In this document: piece after piece, positions 9,226-17,985 of the stretch
Layout of the letters: each line of letters begins with the position of its first letter
How positions within the stretch are numbered: the stretch's first letter is position 1
Source of the DNA: Flavobacteriaceae bacterium Ga0077528
GTDB taxonomy: Bacteria > Bacteroidota > Bacteroidia > Flavobacteriales > Flavobacteriaceae
Reading direction: 5' to 3'
Assembly (NCBI GenBank): GCA_001464475.1
Contig: LNDX01000016.1
Span: 1-52,579, forward strand
Length of the DNA stretch: 52,579 bases
Notes under the pieces: model-generated
Database searches by the model: none
The model's input: only the letters and a program-made list of their open reading frames with translations
Told to the model about the DNA's origin: nothing
Made by a program: the position numbers and the translations under genes

Positions 9226-9645
9226 TTATTTGCGATACCTGTATAAAATTACTCTTCTTATATCATTTATGAGCATCATATCCTCTTTGTATTGCTTTTC
9301 TTTTTTCTCCAAAAGTTTGAGAGCTGCAACATTTTTTTGGTGCTGCTCGTGTTCCACCATCATCAATCTAGATTGTGGATTGAATTCTTTTTTAAAATCA
9401 TTTAGACGTAAAAACGGAATTACTGAACCTACTAAATGCTGGTGCCAAAATTTTGTTTGCCATAAACTATAAGCAATGAAAAAAAGGCTTTCGCAGTCCT
9501 CCTCGTTTTGAAAAATGATAACAAAGCTGTTAGTAAATGGCTCTTTTTGTGGCTTTCCGCTGTTCATCCCTTTGTTAAGTAGGAATAAATGAGGTTTTGA
9601 GTAAATCGTTCCAACTCGGTGGGTTTTGATGATAAAATTGGTCAT
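9226..9645 (-). CDS. DUF6943-like protein of mobile elements
   Basis: The 139-aa protein begins MTNFIIKTHRVGTIY and contains L-N-K-G-M-N-S-G-K-P and H-L-V-G-S-V-I-P-F-L-R, the pattern I associate with DUF6943, a small family common in Bacteroidota conjugative and mobilisable elements. Residues about 90-125 are charged and probably helical or coiled coil. No catalytic motif or membrane segment is seen and the function is unknown. It borders the 1.5-kb gene-free stretch on its upstream side, so that stretch may contain its promoter. Assignment is from memory of the family pattern. Confidence 0.7.
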   Translation of the reverse strand: MTNFIIKTHRVGTIYSKPHLFLLNKGMNSGKPQKEPFTNSFVIIFQNEEDCESLFFIAYSLWQTKFWHQHLVGSVIPFLRLNDFKKEFNPQSRLMMVEHEQHQKNVAALKLLEKKEKQYKEDMMLINDIRRVILYRYRK

Positions 9646-10064
9646 AACATTCGGCTTTAAAAATTGATTAGATTTTCAATTTTTCGCGGATTTTCTCTTG
9701 AAATGCAGGTGTGCCTCGCTACGCTCGACCTATAAAATTTTTCAAAAGAAAAAAAAGAAAAAAAGAAAGCCGTTTGTTCAAGTGGAAGGTTTCAGATAAA
9801 AAAGTTTTTTAAAAAAAATACTACCCGATACATCATCGGAAGTATGAGCGTGAAATCGGAAATGGGTTTTGTTGCGAACCGTTATGGGTGGAGATTTTTT
9901 TTAAAACCCGTAGGGCTTGAACTTTTTTTTCTGAATACCTGGAACTTATCTTTGCTCTCTTTTTTTTATTTTTTGTTTTGAATATCCAATCGGAATGTTC
10001 TTGTTTAAACGGATTTAGTCTGAAGTAATGGGAGTTGATTTGGTAGATAATCGTCTTTGGAAGT

Positions 10065-10140
10065 GTATCAATTTTTTGTAGATGGTTGACAGAATGTGTT
10101 AAGAAAGTAGGTGTGCTTTAACCATCTGAAAAATTGATAC
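10065..10140. repeat. Long inverted repeat 1
   Basis: Left arm 10065-10087 (GTATCAATTTTTT, GT, AGATGGTT) pairs with right arm 10120-10140 (AACCATCT, G, AAAAATTGATAC). About 20 base pairs form with a small internal bulge, and the loop is about 32 bases. Confidence 0.8.
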
Positions 10141-10590
10141 TCTTTCTTGGATTTGATTTTTGAGGATGCCTAAATGTCTTATGAAATGAGAAGTTTCAAT
10201 TTAAACGGAAAGTTGTACTGAAAATGGAAAGCATCTTCAAAAAACAATGCATTATAATACCTAGTGGGACGGTGCAGTAGTGCGTGTAAGTGTATCATTT
10301 TTTTATTTGCTAACTGGGATGTTTCTGATTGCTTTTGTGGAAAAGTTGATGCCATAGATTTGAAAGAAAGATAATGCTTCAAGCTTATACCACTTATTAT
10401 TAGTAACGGTATGGCATCGGCTTTACCGCTGAAGCAATTACTTGTGATTTTTTGGCAAATAAAACAATGATACTCTTGCTGGCTTCTCTTGATTTTGTGG
10501 GTGCCAAAATGTTATTATGAATGGAGACTTCTAATTTATAAAAGTAGTTGTTGTGAAATTGTAGCACTCACAAAAGCAATGCAAATACTA
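10135..10590. repeat. Diverged direct duplication of about 125 bp
   Basis: Copy A (10135-10262) and copy B (10468-10590) both begin TGATACTCTT and go on colinearly (for example GATGCC/GTGCC, AAATGT, TTATGAA, CAATGCA) to ATAATACC/AATACTACC. Each copy starts with the right arm of an inverted repeat, so the duplicated unit is inverted repeat plus trailing sequence. Confidence 0.65.
10292..10473. repeat. Long inverted repeat 2 with nested stems
   Basis: The 19-base left arm at 10292-10310 (GTATCATTTTTTTATTTGC) is complementary to 10455-10473 at 18 of 19 positions. Inside are the nested pairs GATGCCATA (10348-10356) with TATGGCATC (10410-10418), and ATACC (10387-10391) with GGTAT (10408-10412), the latter overlapping the former. 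Confidence 0.8.
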
Positions 10591-10892
10591 CCGATTTATG
10601 CGTAAAGTTGCTAAAAACAGTTACCGTGAACGTTTTTGAAAGTAACTATAACCGTAATGTTTCCGATGAAATGGCGAACGTTGTTAAAGACAGTGGCGAA
10701 GGACGGTGTTTTTTGTAGCTGGGTGATGCGATGGGAGCTGCAAAAAATGTTGTCCTGGAGCCACTGGCAAGCGCGTCGGCTGGAGCGGCTGTTTTACATA
10801 AATGATATTATAGCTTCATTGCAAAAACCAAAAAAACAATAAACTCGCTTTGTGATGAACTATAATACTCAATTATGTAACACAGCTTGGGG

Positions 10893-10960
10893 AAAAAAAT
10901 TACTTGCGCAAGTTGCGAAGCGTACGTGTTTTTTCTAAAAACTGTGCCAGTAATTTTTTT
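10893..10960. repeat. Inverted repeat 3 around a perfect palindrome
   Basis: AAAAAAATTACT (10893-10904) is the exact complement of AGTAATTTTTTT (10949-10960). The interval holds the palindrome ACTTGCGCAAGT (10902-10913). Confidence 0.7.
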
Positions 10961-11024
10961 TGGAGCGTTGGCAAAGGAGTGGCAACTGAAATATAAAACG
11001 CCCCTTTTAACACCAAATGAAAAA

Positions 11025-11136
11025 AGATATTGTCGTTATCTGAATAGTAATTAGTGAAATGAAGTAAACAAAGAATTGATGCTAGGAATACTTAGACTAG
11101 GAGCGATTTTTGTGCAGGTGAATGAGATAATTTTAA
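11025..11136 (+). repeat. Left direct repeat flanking the metal-efflux cassette
   Basis: This is colinear with 17874-17985 at roughly 70-75% identity by eye. Shared blocks include GAAATGAAG, AAACAAAG, TAGGAATACTT, GGACTA/AGACTA, TTTTGTGCAG and TGAATGAG. In one frame both copies read like the same peptide (N-E-x-N-K, L-G-I-L, F-V-Q, N-E), so both may be remnants of one mobile-element gene. Confidence 0.7.
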
Positions 11137-11159
11137 AATGCACTTATTTTCACCCTATT

Positions 11160-11188
11160 TTGCTTTTAAAATAAATTACTTACTTTTG
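11160..11188 (+). promoter_or_regulatory. Promoter of the metal-efflux operon
   Basis: TTG at 11160-11162, 18 bp, then TACTTTTG at 11181-11188 matches the Bacteroidota -33/-7 consensus. The expected start of transcription falls at or within a few bases of the ATG at 11194, so the first mRNA may be leaderless. A wide inverted pair GGTGAA (11117-11122) / TTCACC (11149-11154) lies just upstream and could be an operator; that is a guess. Confidence 0.6.
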
Positions 11189-11193
11189 TAACA

Positions 11194-11592
11194 ATGCACA
11201 AGAGGTCAATTTACATATTGTTTCTTTTTATAGCTTGTTTTATTCAGTTAGGACATAGTTTATTTCCTCATACCCACATAACAGAACATCAGCACGATGG
11301 AAAACACCATCATCATCACGAAGAGCAATCAGATGAAAGTGGGTTGTCAGTTTTGTTTTCACATTTTAATCATTCTACAGAGGCATTATCTACAAATCAA
11401 TTAGAGGATGTTGTAAAGATTATTAAAGAAATTCCAAATCCAAATTTTGTAGTTCAAACAACTTCTGTGTTTACAACTTTTGTTGGATATTATTCTAAAA
11501 AAGAGTTAGTTCGGAATAAAGAACCGCTCATTTTTATTTCACCCCATTTACACTCCTTACAATTTCGTGGCCCGCCCACACTTTTTAGCTAA
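11194..11592 (+). CDS. Small exported His-rich protein of a metal-efflux operon
   Basis: The 132-aa protein has an N-terminal hydrophobic export segment (about residues 5-22). This is followed by a His cluster around residues 27-45 (T-H-I-T-E-H-Q-H-D-G-K-H-H-H-H-H) that can bind Zn2+, Co2+, Cd2+ or Cu+. The C-terminal half has no known motif beyond a closing P-H-L-H-S-L. Small proteins of this kind often lead Bacteroidota CzcCBA-type operons; a metal-buffering role in the periplasm is inferred from the His run and position. The only in-frame ATG is at 11194, a few bases after the -7 box. The gap to the next gene is 89 bp. Confidence 0.75.
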   Translation: MHKRSIYILFLFIACFIQLGHSLFPHTHITEHQHDGKHHHHHEEQSDESGLSVLFSHFNHSTEALSTNQLEDVVKIIKEIPNPNFVVQTTSVFTTFVGYYSKKELVRNKEPLIFISPHLHSLQFRGPPTLFS

Positions 11593-11681
11593 ACTATTCA
11601 TTATTTGAATTACAGGACACTTATTGCCTATTCTGGGCATTAAGTTATTTTCATATATACTAATTACTAAAAACTAAAACA

Positions 11682-11927
11682 ATGAAGAAAGTATTGCTTT
11701 CAATGACTGCTGTAGCATTTTTATTTACAGCTTGTAACGGTAACAAAACCGAAGAACACGGACATGATCACACAGATGGAACACACCAACACGCTGATGG
11801 TGAAGAGCATGCAAATCACGAAACGGATTCAGTTTCTCAAGAAGAATTTACCGTTGGTAAAGATAGTGTTGCAACAGAAGAAGCGCACGATCATCAACAC
11901 GAAAATGGTGAAAAACACGACCATTAA
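11682..11927 (+). CDS. His-rich small lipoprotein, probable metal chaperone
   Basis: The 81-aa protein has signal MKKVLLSMTAVAFLFTAC with lipobox F-T-A-C (Cys18). The mature part is nearly all H, D, E, G, T and N: H-G-H-D-H-T-D-G-T-H-Q-H, then H-D-H-Q-H and a final K-H-D-H. It has no fold that I recognise and would be a flexible, membrane-anchored metal-binding tail. It sits between the leading His-rich gene and the adaptor gene in the efflux operon, and the adaptor also ends in a His motif (G-H-E-H). Holding excess divalent metal near the pump is the likely role, by inference. Confidence 0.75.
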   Translation: MKKVLLSMTAVAFLFTACNGNKTEEHGHDHTDGTHQHADGEEHANHETDSVSQEEFTVGKDSVATEEAHDHQHENGEKHDH

Positions 11928-11985
11928 TTAATTTTTGATGCCTATAATTTTGGAGTTATGGGCATCATTCAAATAATATACATAT

Positions 11986-13482
11986 ATGAAAATAATACAT
12001 AAAATACTGCTACTTAATTTATTCTTAATAGGATTTACAAGTTGCAACAACAAAGAAGAAGCTAGAGAAAGTTCTGCACTAGAACCATTAGCATACACTC
12101 TTTATACTGAAAATTCAGAACTATTTGTTGAATTTAAACCTTTGATAGTAGGTGAAACTTCAAAGTTTGCAGCTCACTTTACCATTTTGGGTGAAAATTT
12201 TAAAGCTTTGACAGATGCTAAAATTACTGTTAGTTTACTTGTTGGAGATAAAGGCATTAAAAATTCTGTTGATGCTCCTAGTTCACCTGGTATATTTCGT
12301 TTGGCATTAAATCCGAAAACAGCAGGAACAGGAACATTAATTTTTGACATAGTAACCAAAGATTTTACAGATAAAATTACCATTGAAAATGTAGTGATTT
12401 ATGCTGATATGAAAACCGCATTAGCAAAACAACCTGAACACGCTGAAAGTGGCGATATATCGTATTTAAAAGAGCAAGCTTGGAAAGTGGAATTTGCTAA
12501 TCAAGAAGTTAAAAAACAAACTTTCAATGATGTAATTAAAACAAGTGGTCAAATCCTTTCTGCTCCTGGTGATGAAATGATTGTCACTGCTAAAGCTAGT
12601 GGTGTAGTTGTTTTTTCTGGTAAAAATACTATTGTTGGTTCTGCTGTTAACTCTGGAAATTCGCTTTTTACCATAACTGGTGGCGATATGACTGAAAGTA
12701 ATATCGATGCTTCTGTGAAAGATGCTAAAGCAAATTATTTAAAAGCTAAAGCTGATTATGAACGTTCAAAATCGCTTGTTGCTGACAAGATTGTTTCAGA
12801 AAGAGAGCATCAACAAGTTAAATTACAATTTGAAAATGCGCAAACTGCCTACAACACCGTTTCAAAAAATTATAGTGGTAAAGGTCAGAATGTATTAGCT
12901 CCGATGTCGGGTTTTGTTAAAAATATTTTGGTTACCGAAGGACAATTTGTTGCATCAGGAACACCTTTAGCAACTATTTCAAAAAACAAAAGATTATTGG
13001 TTCAAGCCAACGTTTCACAAAACTACTTTAGTCGGTTATCTAGTATTACATCAGCTAATTTTAAAACACCTCAAAGCGATGTAGTGTATAAAACAACTGC
13101 ATTAAATGGCAGAATTGTTTCTTATGGTAAAAGTGCCTCAGCATCCACTCCATTTATTCCTGTCACTTTTGAAATTAATAACGAAGGTCAACTGGTTTCA
13201 GGTTCGATAATTGAAATTTATCTTAAATCTTCAACTATAGCTGATGCTTTAGTAGTTCCTGTTTCTGCTTTAATTGAAGAACAAGGAGTTTTCTATGTTT
13301 ATGTTCAAACTGGTGGCGAAAGTTTCCAAAAAAGAGAAGTGAAACTTGGTGCAAGTGATGGTTTAAATGTACAAGTTCTATCAGGAATAGTTGAAAACGA
13401 AAGAGTAGTTACCAAAGGTGGTTATCAAATAAAATTATCTAGTGCATCAGGTGCTTTGCCTGCTCACGGACACGAACATTAA
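11986..13482 (+). CDS. RND efflux periplasmic adaptor (CzcB/CusB type) lipoprotein
   Basis: This 498-aa membrane-fusion protein has a lipobox near residue 20 (F-T-S-C-N). An N-terminal extra domain (about 35-150) is typical of heavy-metal adaptors. It is followed by the barrel-sandwich lipoyl part, an alpha-hairpin around 240-290 (D-A-K-A-N-Y-L-K-A-K), the second lipoyl half with L-A-P-M-S-G-F-V, a beta-barrel domain and a membrane-proximal domain. The C-terminus carries H-G-H-E-H. It links the inner-membrane pump to the outer-membrane channel encoded by the next two genes. The stop lies 10 bp before the pump start, so the genes are co-transcribed. Symbol left open because Czc and Cus types cannot be told apart safely here. 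Confidence 0.9.
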   Translation: MKIIHKILLLNLFLIGFTSCNNKEEARESSALEPLAYTLYTENSELFVEFKPLIVGETSKFAAHFTILGENFKALTDAKITVSLLVGDKGIKNSVDAPSSPGIFRLALNPKTAGTGTLIFDIVTKDFTDKITIENVVIYADMKTALAKQPEHAESGDISYLKEQAWKVEFANQEVKKQTFNDVIKTSGQILSAPGDEMIVTAKASGVVVFSGKNTIVGSAVNSGNSLFTITGGDMTESNIDASVKDAKANYLKAKADYERSKSLVADKIVSEREHQQVKLQFENAQTAYNTVSKNYSGKGQNVLAPMSGFVKNILVTEGQFVASGTPLATISKNKRLLVQANVSQNYFSRLSSITSANFKTPQSDVVYKTTALNGRIVSYGKSASASTPFIPVTFEINNEGQLVSGSIIEIYLKSSTIADALVVPVSALIEEQGVFYVYVQTGGESFQKREVKLGASDGLNVQVLSGIVENERVVTKGGYQIKLSSASGALPAHGHEH

Positions 13483-13492
13483 AACCTAACTT

Positions 13493-16400
13493 ATGCTAAA
13501 TAAAATAATTAAATTTTCGCTACACAACCGATTTTTTGTAGTGATAGCATCGGTTTTACTGCTGATTTTTGGTAGTGTAGTTGCTTCAAGAATGGAAGTA
13601 GATGTATTTCCTGATTTGACTGCTCCAACTGTTGTTGTGCTTACTGAAGCTCACGGTATGGCTCCTGAAGAAGTAGAAAAATTGGTTACATTTCCTATTG
13701 AGACTTCGGTAAATGGTGCTACTAATGTAAGACGTGTTCGTTCTTCTTCCTCAGCTGGAATTTCTATAGTGTGGGTTGAGTTTGAATGGGACACTGATAT
13801 TTACAAAGCAAGACAAATTGTAAATGAGAAAATTACAGCTGTAGCTGAAAAATTACCGCAAGGCGTTGGAAATCCTACAATGGGTCCACAATCTTCTATA
13901 ATGGGAGAAATTATGTTGGTTAGTGTAACAGCAGATGAAACTTCTCAAATTGATTTGAGAACTATTGCCGATTGGACTATTAGACCAAGATTGTTAGCTA
14001 CTGGTGGTGTTTCGCAAGTGATAGTTATTGGTGGAGAATATAAACAATATCAAATATTGGCTTCTCCTCAAAAAATGAATTACTACAATGTTTCACTCAA
14101 TGAATTGCTAAAGGCAAGTGAAGAAGCTAATGGTAATTCGTCTGGTGGTTTTATGAATGAATACAATAACGAATATATTGTTAAAGGTATTGGTAGAACA
14201 TCTGATATAAAAGAAATTGGTAAATCAGTTATTAAAACAGTTAATGGAAATACCATAAAAATTGAAGATGTTGCTGAAATTAAAATTGGATCTTCACTCA
14301 AAATTGGTGATGGTTCGTTAAAAGGTCAACCTGCGGTTATTATGACGGTTATGAAACAACCATCAACCAACACCTTAGAACTTACTGAAACTATTGATGC
14401 TTCTATTGCTGATATTCAAAAGAACTTACCAAAAGATGTACATATTAATACTAAAATCTTCCGACAAGCTGATTTTATTAATGCTTCTATCAGTAATATT
14501 CAAAAGACTTTGTTAGAAGGAACAGCCTTTGTCATTATCATTCTGTTTTTATTCTTAATGAATTGGAGAGCTACTTTTATATCCTTATTGGCTATTCCTA
14601 TTTCATTGATTGTTGCGATATTAACTTTAAAATGGCTTGGTTTTACTATCAATACTATGAGCTTAGGAGGTATGGCAATTGCTATTGGAGATTTAGTTGA
14701 TGATGCCATTATTGATGTAGAAAATGTTTTTAAACGACTAAAAGAAAATGCACTCAAAACAAAAGCAGAACAGAAAGACAAATTGACTGTAATTTTTGAT
14801 GGTTCGTTTGAAATTAGAAGTTCCGTTATTAATGCCACTTTTATTATTATCGTTGCCTTTTTGCCGTTGTTCTTTTTATCAGGAATGGAAGGAAAATTAT
14901 TAGCTCCACTTGGAATTGCTTTTATAGTGGCGTTGTTTGCATCGTTAATTGTTTCTATTACACTAACTCCTGTATTAGCAAGTTACTTGTTGACCAATGA
15001 TAAAATGCTTTTAAAACAGCATAAAGAAAGTTGGTTGGTAGAACGTTTGCAAAAAATATATTCCAATGCTTTGAATAAAGTTATGGAAATGAAAAAAGCT
15101 GTGTTAATTATAGCAGGTGGTTTATTTTTGGTTTCTTTATTTGTAATGAGCCAATTGGGAAGAAGTTTTTTACCTGAATTTAACGAAGGTTCCTTAGTAA
15201 TTAGTGCTGTGAGTTTACCCGGAATATCATTAGAGGAAAGTAACAAAATTGGTACACAAGTAGAAAAAGCATTGCTTTCTGTACCTGAAATTAAAATCAC
15301 CACTCGAAGAACTGGAAGAGCTGAACTCGATGAACACGCACAAGGTGTTAACGCTGCTGAAATTGATGCTCCATTTACACTTGAAGAAAGAAGTCGTGAG
15401 GAATTTATGGCTGATGTTCGTGAAAAATTAGCAGGAGTTACTGGAGCAAATATTACTATTGGACAACCTATTGGACATCGTATTGACCATATGTTATCAG
15501 GAACTAGAGCAAATATTGCTATCAAGATTTTTGGTACTGATTTGAATAAACTCTTTACACTTTCTAATGAAATAAAAGCTAAAATTCAGAATGTTGAAGG
15601 ATTGGTTGATTTGAGTGTGGAGCAACAAGTTGAAATTCCGCAAATTCAAATTAAAGCCAAACGAGATGTATTGAATCAATATGGAATTACCATTGGTCAG
15701 TTTAATGAATTTGTTGATGTTGCCTTTGCAGGTGAAAAAGTATCTGAAATTTATGAAGGTAATAAAACCTTTGACTTGATACTTCGTTTTGATGATGCTA
15801 ATAAAGGTAAAATCGAGAACATCAAAAATGCGATGATTGATACACACGATGGTAAAAAAATTCCATTGTATTATGTTGCAGATGTTGTAAGTACATCAGG
15901 ACCAAATACTATCAATAGAGAAAATGTACAACGTAAAACGGTTGTTTCTGCCAACGTTTCTGGTCGTGACCAAAAAAGTGTTGTAGCTGATATTCAGAAA
16001 ATCATTGATGAGCAAGTTAAATTACCTGAAGAATATCATATTGAGTATGGCGGACAATTTGAAGCCGAAGCCGAAGCTTCAAAAACATTAATTCTAACTT
16101 CACTTATTTCGTTATTAGTCATTTTCTTAATCTTGTATCAAGAGTTTAAAAAAGTAAAAACTGCTTCTATCATATTACTAAATCTACCTCTTGCTCTAAT
16201 TGGTGGTGTTTTTAGTATTTACTTCACTAGCGGTATTTTGAGTATTCCTGCTATTATAGGTTTTATTACTTTGTTTGGTGTTGCTACTCGTAATGGAATT
16301 CTATTAGTTTCACATTATGAAACGTTAGAAAAAGAAGGATTATCGCTTTATGAAACCGTCATTCAAGGTTCAAAAGATAGATTAAGTCCTATTTTAATGA

Positions 16401-16588
16401 CTGCCTTAACCGCAGGATTGGCTTTAATTCCGTTAGCCATTGCAAGTGATTTGCCTGGAAATGAAATACAAAGTCCGATGGCAAAAGTTATTTTGGGTGG
16501 TTTATTGACTTCAACCTTATTGAACATTTTTATTGTTCCTGTGGTGTATTATTTATCTAATCGAAAAAAAGTTACCAATGAAAAATAG
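13493..16588 (+). CDS. Heavy-metal efflux RND transporter (CzcA/CusA family)
   Basis: This 1,031-aa inner-membrane proton/metal antiporter has normal family length and the usual layout: TM1, a large periplasmic loop, TM2-6, TM7, a second loop, TM8-12. The opening N-R-F-F-V and D-V-F-P-D-L-T-A-P and the TM4 motif around 400-411 (G-D-L-V-D-D-A-I-I-D-V-E-N) place it in the HME-RND group. D403 and E410 align with D408 and E415 of CzcA; the first CzcA Asp (D402) is not at the same position, although D400 is close by. Metal range cannot be fixed from this; the two His-rich partners suggest Zn/Co/Cd/Ni-type divalent ions. It overlaps the channel gene by 11 bp. Confidence 0.92.
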   Translation: MLNKIIKFSLHNRFFVVIASVLLLIFGSVVASRMEVDVFPDLTAPTVVVLTEAHGMAPEEVEKLVTFPIETSVNGATNVRRVRSSSSAGISIVWVEFEWDTDIYKARQIVNEKITAVAEKLPQGVGNPTMGPQSSIMGEIMLVSVTADETSQIDLRTIADWTIRPRLLATGGVSQVIVIGGEYKQYQILASPQKMNYYNVSLNELLKASEEANGNSSGGFMNEYNNEYIVKGIGRTSDIKEIGKSVIKTVNGNTIKIEDVAEIKIGSSLKIGDGSLKGQPAVIMTVMKQPSTNTLELTETIDASIADIQKNLPKDVHINTKIFRQADFINASISNIQKTLLEGTAFVIIILFLFLMNWRATFISLLAIPISLIVAILTLKWLGFTINTMSLGGMAIAIGDLVDDAIIDVENVFKRLKENALKTKAEQKDKLTVIFDGSFEIRSSVINATFIIIVAFLPLFFLSGMEGKLLAPLGIAFIVALFASLIVSITLTPVLASYLLTNDKMLLKQHKESWLVERLQKIYSNALNKVMEMKKAVLIIAGGLFLVSLFVMSQLGRSFLPEFNEGSLVISAVSLPGISLEESNKIGTQVEKALLSVPEIKITTRRTGRAELDEHAQGVNAAEIDAPFTLEERSREEFMADVREKLAGVTGANITIGQPIGHRIDHMLSGTRANIAIKIFGTDLNKLFTLSNEIKAKIQNVEGLVDLSVEQQVEIPQIQIKAKRDVLNQYGITIGQFNEFVDVAFAGEKVSEIYEGNKTFDLILRFDDANKGKIENIKNAMIDTHDGKKIPLYYVADVVSTSGPNTINRENVQRKTVVSANVSGRDQKSVVADIQKIIDEQVKLPEEYHIEYGGQFEAEAEASKTLILTSLISLLVIFLILYQEFKKVKTASIILLNLPLALIGGVFSIYFTSGILSIPAIIGFITLFGVATRNGILLVSHYETLEKEGLSLYETVIQGSKDRLSPILMTALTAGLALIPLAIASDLPGNEIQSPMAKVILGGLLTSTLLNIFIVPVVYYLSNRKKVTNEK

Positions 16589-17756
16589 ACTATTTCTTAT
16601 TTTAGCAACCCTGACTTTTGGTTTTGGACATTCTCAATCAACTATTGATAAAGTCCTATCTGAAATTGCTAAAAACAACAAAACCATACAAGCGAATATA
16701 CAGTATTGGAATGCTCAAAAAGTACAGTACAAAACAGGAAATTCATTATACAATCCAACGGTTGAATATGATTATTTAAAAGGAAGTCCTGCCAATGCTG
16801 GTAATCAAACGGATATTATTGTAACGCAATCTTTTGATTTTCCTACTGTTTACGGAAAGAAAAACGAGTTAGCCAAACAATTAAGCACTCAAGCCGATTT
16901 GCAATTGAAAGCCACTAATCAAGAATTACTTTTGGAAGCTAAAAAGATTTGTATTGAATTGGTTTACCGAAACAAATTGCAAGTTCCGTTGACTAAAAGA
17001 AAAGAAGCTACTGAAAAGTGGTTGGCAAATTTCAATAAGAAATTATCTTCTGGCGATGGAACTATTTTAGACGTAAACAAAGCTGAAATTCAATTGTTAG
17101 AAATCAAAAAACAGTTTCAAGATAATGCTTCTGTGATAGTAAAACTGAATGAAAAACTAACGAGTTTAAATGGTGGAACTGCAATTAATCTTGTTGATGT
17201 TGTGTATTTTGATGTTCCTGTTATTCCAAATTTTGAAACATTGGAAAAGGAAATTGAAGCACAAGATTACATCAGAAAAACGCTAGAGCAAGAAAAAGTA
17301 ATTGCTCAAAAACAAATTGATGTAAGCAAAGCATTAGCGTTACCCAAAATGGAACTTGGGTATCATTATCAAGGAATTTTAGGGCAAACGTATAACGGAA
17401 TTCACACTGGAATATCTTTACCACTTTGGGAAAGCAAAAACACGGTTAAGCTTCAAAAAGCTAAAATGACTTTTGCAGAAAGTGCTTTGACAGATCATAC
17501 TAATGACCATTATTACGAAATAAAACAGCTTTATGGTCGTTATGAAAGTTTGAAAAGTATTTTGGCTGATTACGAAAAAATAAACCAATCCGTTGAACCT
17601 ATAAAATTATTGGATAAAGCGTTAGCTGCTGGTCAAATTTCGGTTTTGGAATATTTTGTAGAATTGAACTATTACAACACTACTTATAATTCTTATTTGG
17701 AGATTGAAAAAGAATATTATGATGTTGTAGCTAGTTTATTGAAGTATAAATTATAG
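16578..17756 (+). CDS. TolC/CzcC-family outer-membrane channel of the metal pump
   Basis: This is a 392-aa outer-membrane efflux protein. The ATG at 16578 gives a proper signal peptide (M-K-N-R-L-F-L-I-L then G-H-S-Q); a longer frame upstream lies inside the pump gene. The mature part is helical with OEP-type repeats, for example around 90-150 and 290-380 (Y-E-I-K-Q-L-Y-G-R-Y). It is short compared with E. coli TolC, as usual for CzcC-like channels. It is the last gene of the efflux operon, followed 15 bp later by a strong terminator. With the adaptor and pump it completes a three-part export complex across both membranes. Confidence 0.88.
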   Translation: MKNRLFLILATLTFGFGHSQSTIDKVLSEIAKNNKTIQANIQYWNAQKVQYKTGNSLYNPTVEYDYLKGSPANAGNQTDIIVTQSFDFPTVYGKKNELAKQLSTQADLQLKATNQELLLEAKKICIELVYRNKLQVPLTKRKEATEKWLANFNKKLSSGDGTILDVNKAEIQLLEIKKQFQDNASVIVKLNEKLTSLNGGTAINLVDVVYFDVPVIPNFETLEKEIEAQDYIRKTLEQEKVIAQKQIDVSKALALPKMELGYHYQGILGQTYNGIHTGISLPLWESKNTVKLQKAKMTFAESALTDHTNDHYYEIKQLYGRYESLKSILADYEKINQSVEPIKLLDKALAAGQISVLEYFVELNYYNTTYNSYLEIEKEYYDVVASLLKYKL

Positions 17757-17771
17757 ATTATTAATTCAAGT

Positions 17772-17813
17772 AAAACACCCATTATTTCGAGATGATTTAA
17801 TGGGTGTTTTTTT
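17772..17813 (+). terminator. Terminator of the metal-efflux operon
   Basis: A 13-bp perfect stem (AAAACACCCATTA, 17772-17784, with TAATGGGTGTTTT, 17798-17810) is followed by a T-run. Confidence 0.9.
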
Positions 17814-17873
17814 ATGAACCGTTGGGAAATCATGGCTATAAAAACATAAAACTTTAATTTTACCACCAAGCCA

Positions 17874-17985
17874 AGATATGTTGTCTTTAACTACTGTGGA
17901 AATTAACGAAATGAAGCAAACAAAGATGTGAGTTTAGGAATACTTGGACTAAACGAGGATTTTGTGCAGATGAATGAGGAAATTT
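17874..17985 (+). repeat. Right direct repeat flanking the metal-efflux cassette
   Basis: This is the partner of 11025-11136 in the same orientation. One frame reads N-E-A-N-K-D-V-S-L-G-I-L-G-L-N-E-D-F and ends in the 3' part of the GNAT gene region. The two repeats enclose the whole efflux operon (about 6.7 kb) with its promoter and terminator. Confidence 0.7.

Larger units (their letters stand above)
9646..11159. other. 1.5-kb hairpin-rich region without a convincing gene
   Basis: No open frame here looks like an intact protein. The stretch contains homopolymer runs (9750-9970), two long inverted repeats (10065-10140 and 10292-10473), a diverged duplication (10135-10262 and 10468-10590), a perfect 12-base palindrome ACTTGCGCAAGT (10902-10913), a third inverted repeat (10893-10904 with 10949-10960), a GC-richer patch (10690-10800) that may be a decayed gene, and the left copy of a direct repeat (11025-11136). 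A structured RNA, an origin of replication or transfer, and gene remnants are all possible; the sequence alone does not decide. Confidence 0.6.

Noticed and set aside
10179..10382. 67-aa minus-strand open frame in the gene-poor region
   Set aside because: It runs through the inverted repeats and the duplicated segment, has no family resemblance and no ribosome-binding context.
10636..10842. 68-aa plus-strand open frame
   Set aside because: Its Trp/Arg/Lys-rich composition is not protein-like. A neighbouring frame with two stops reads better, so at most it marks a decayed gene.
11025..17985. Metal cassette as a composite transposon
   Set aside because: No transposase or insertion-sequence terminal inverted repeats at either flank; the flanks are diverged direct repeats only.
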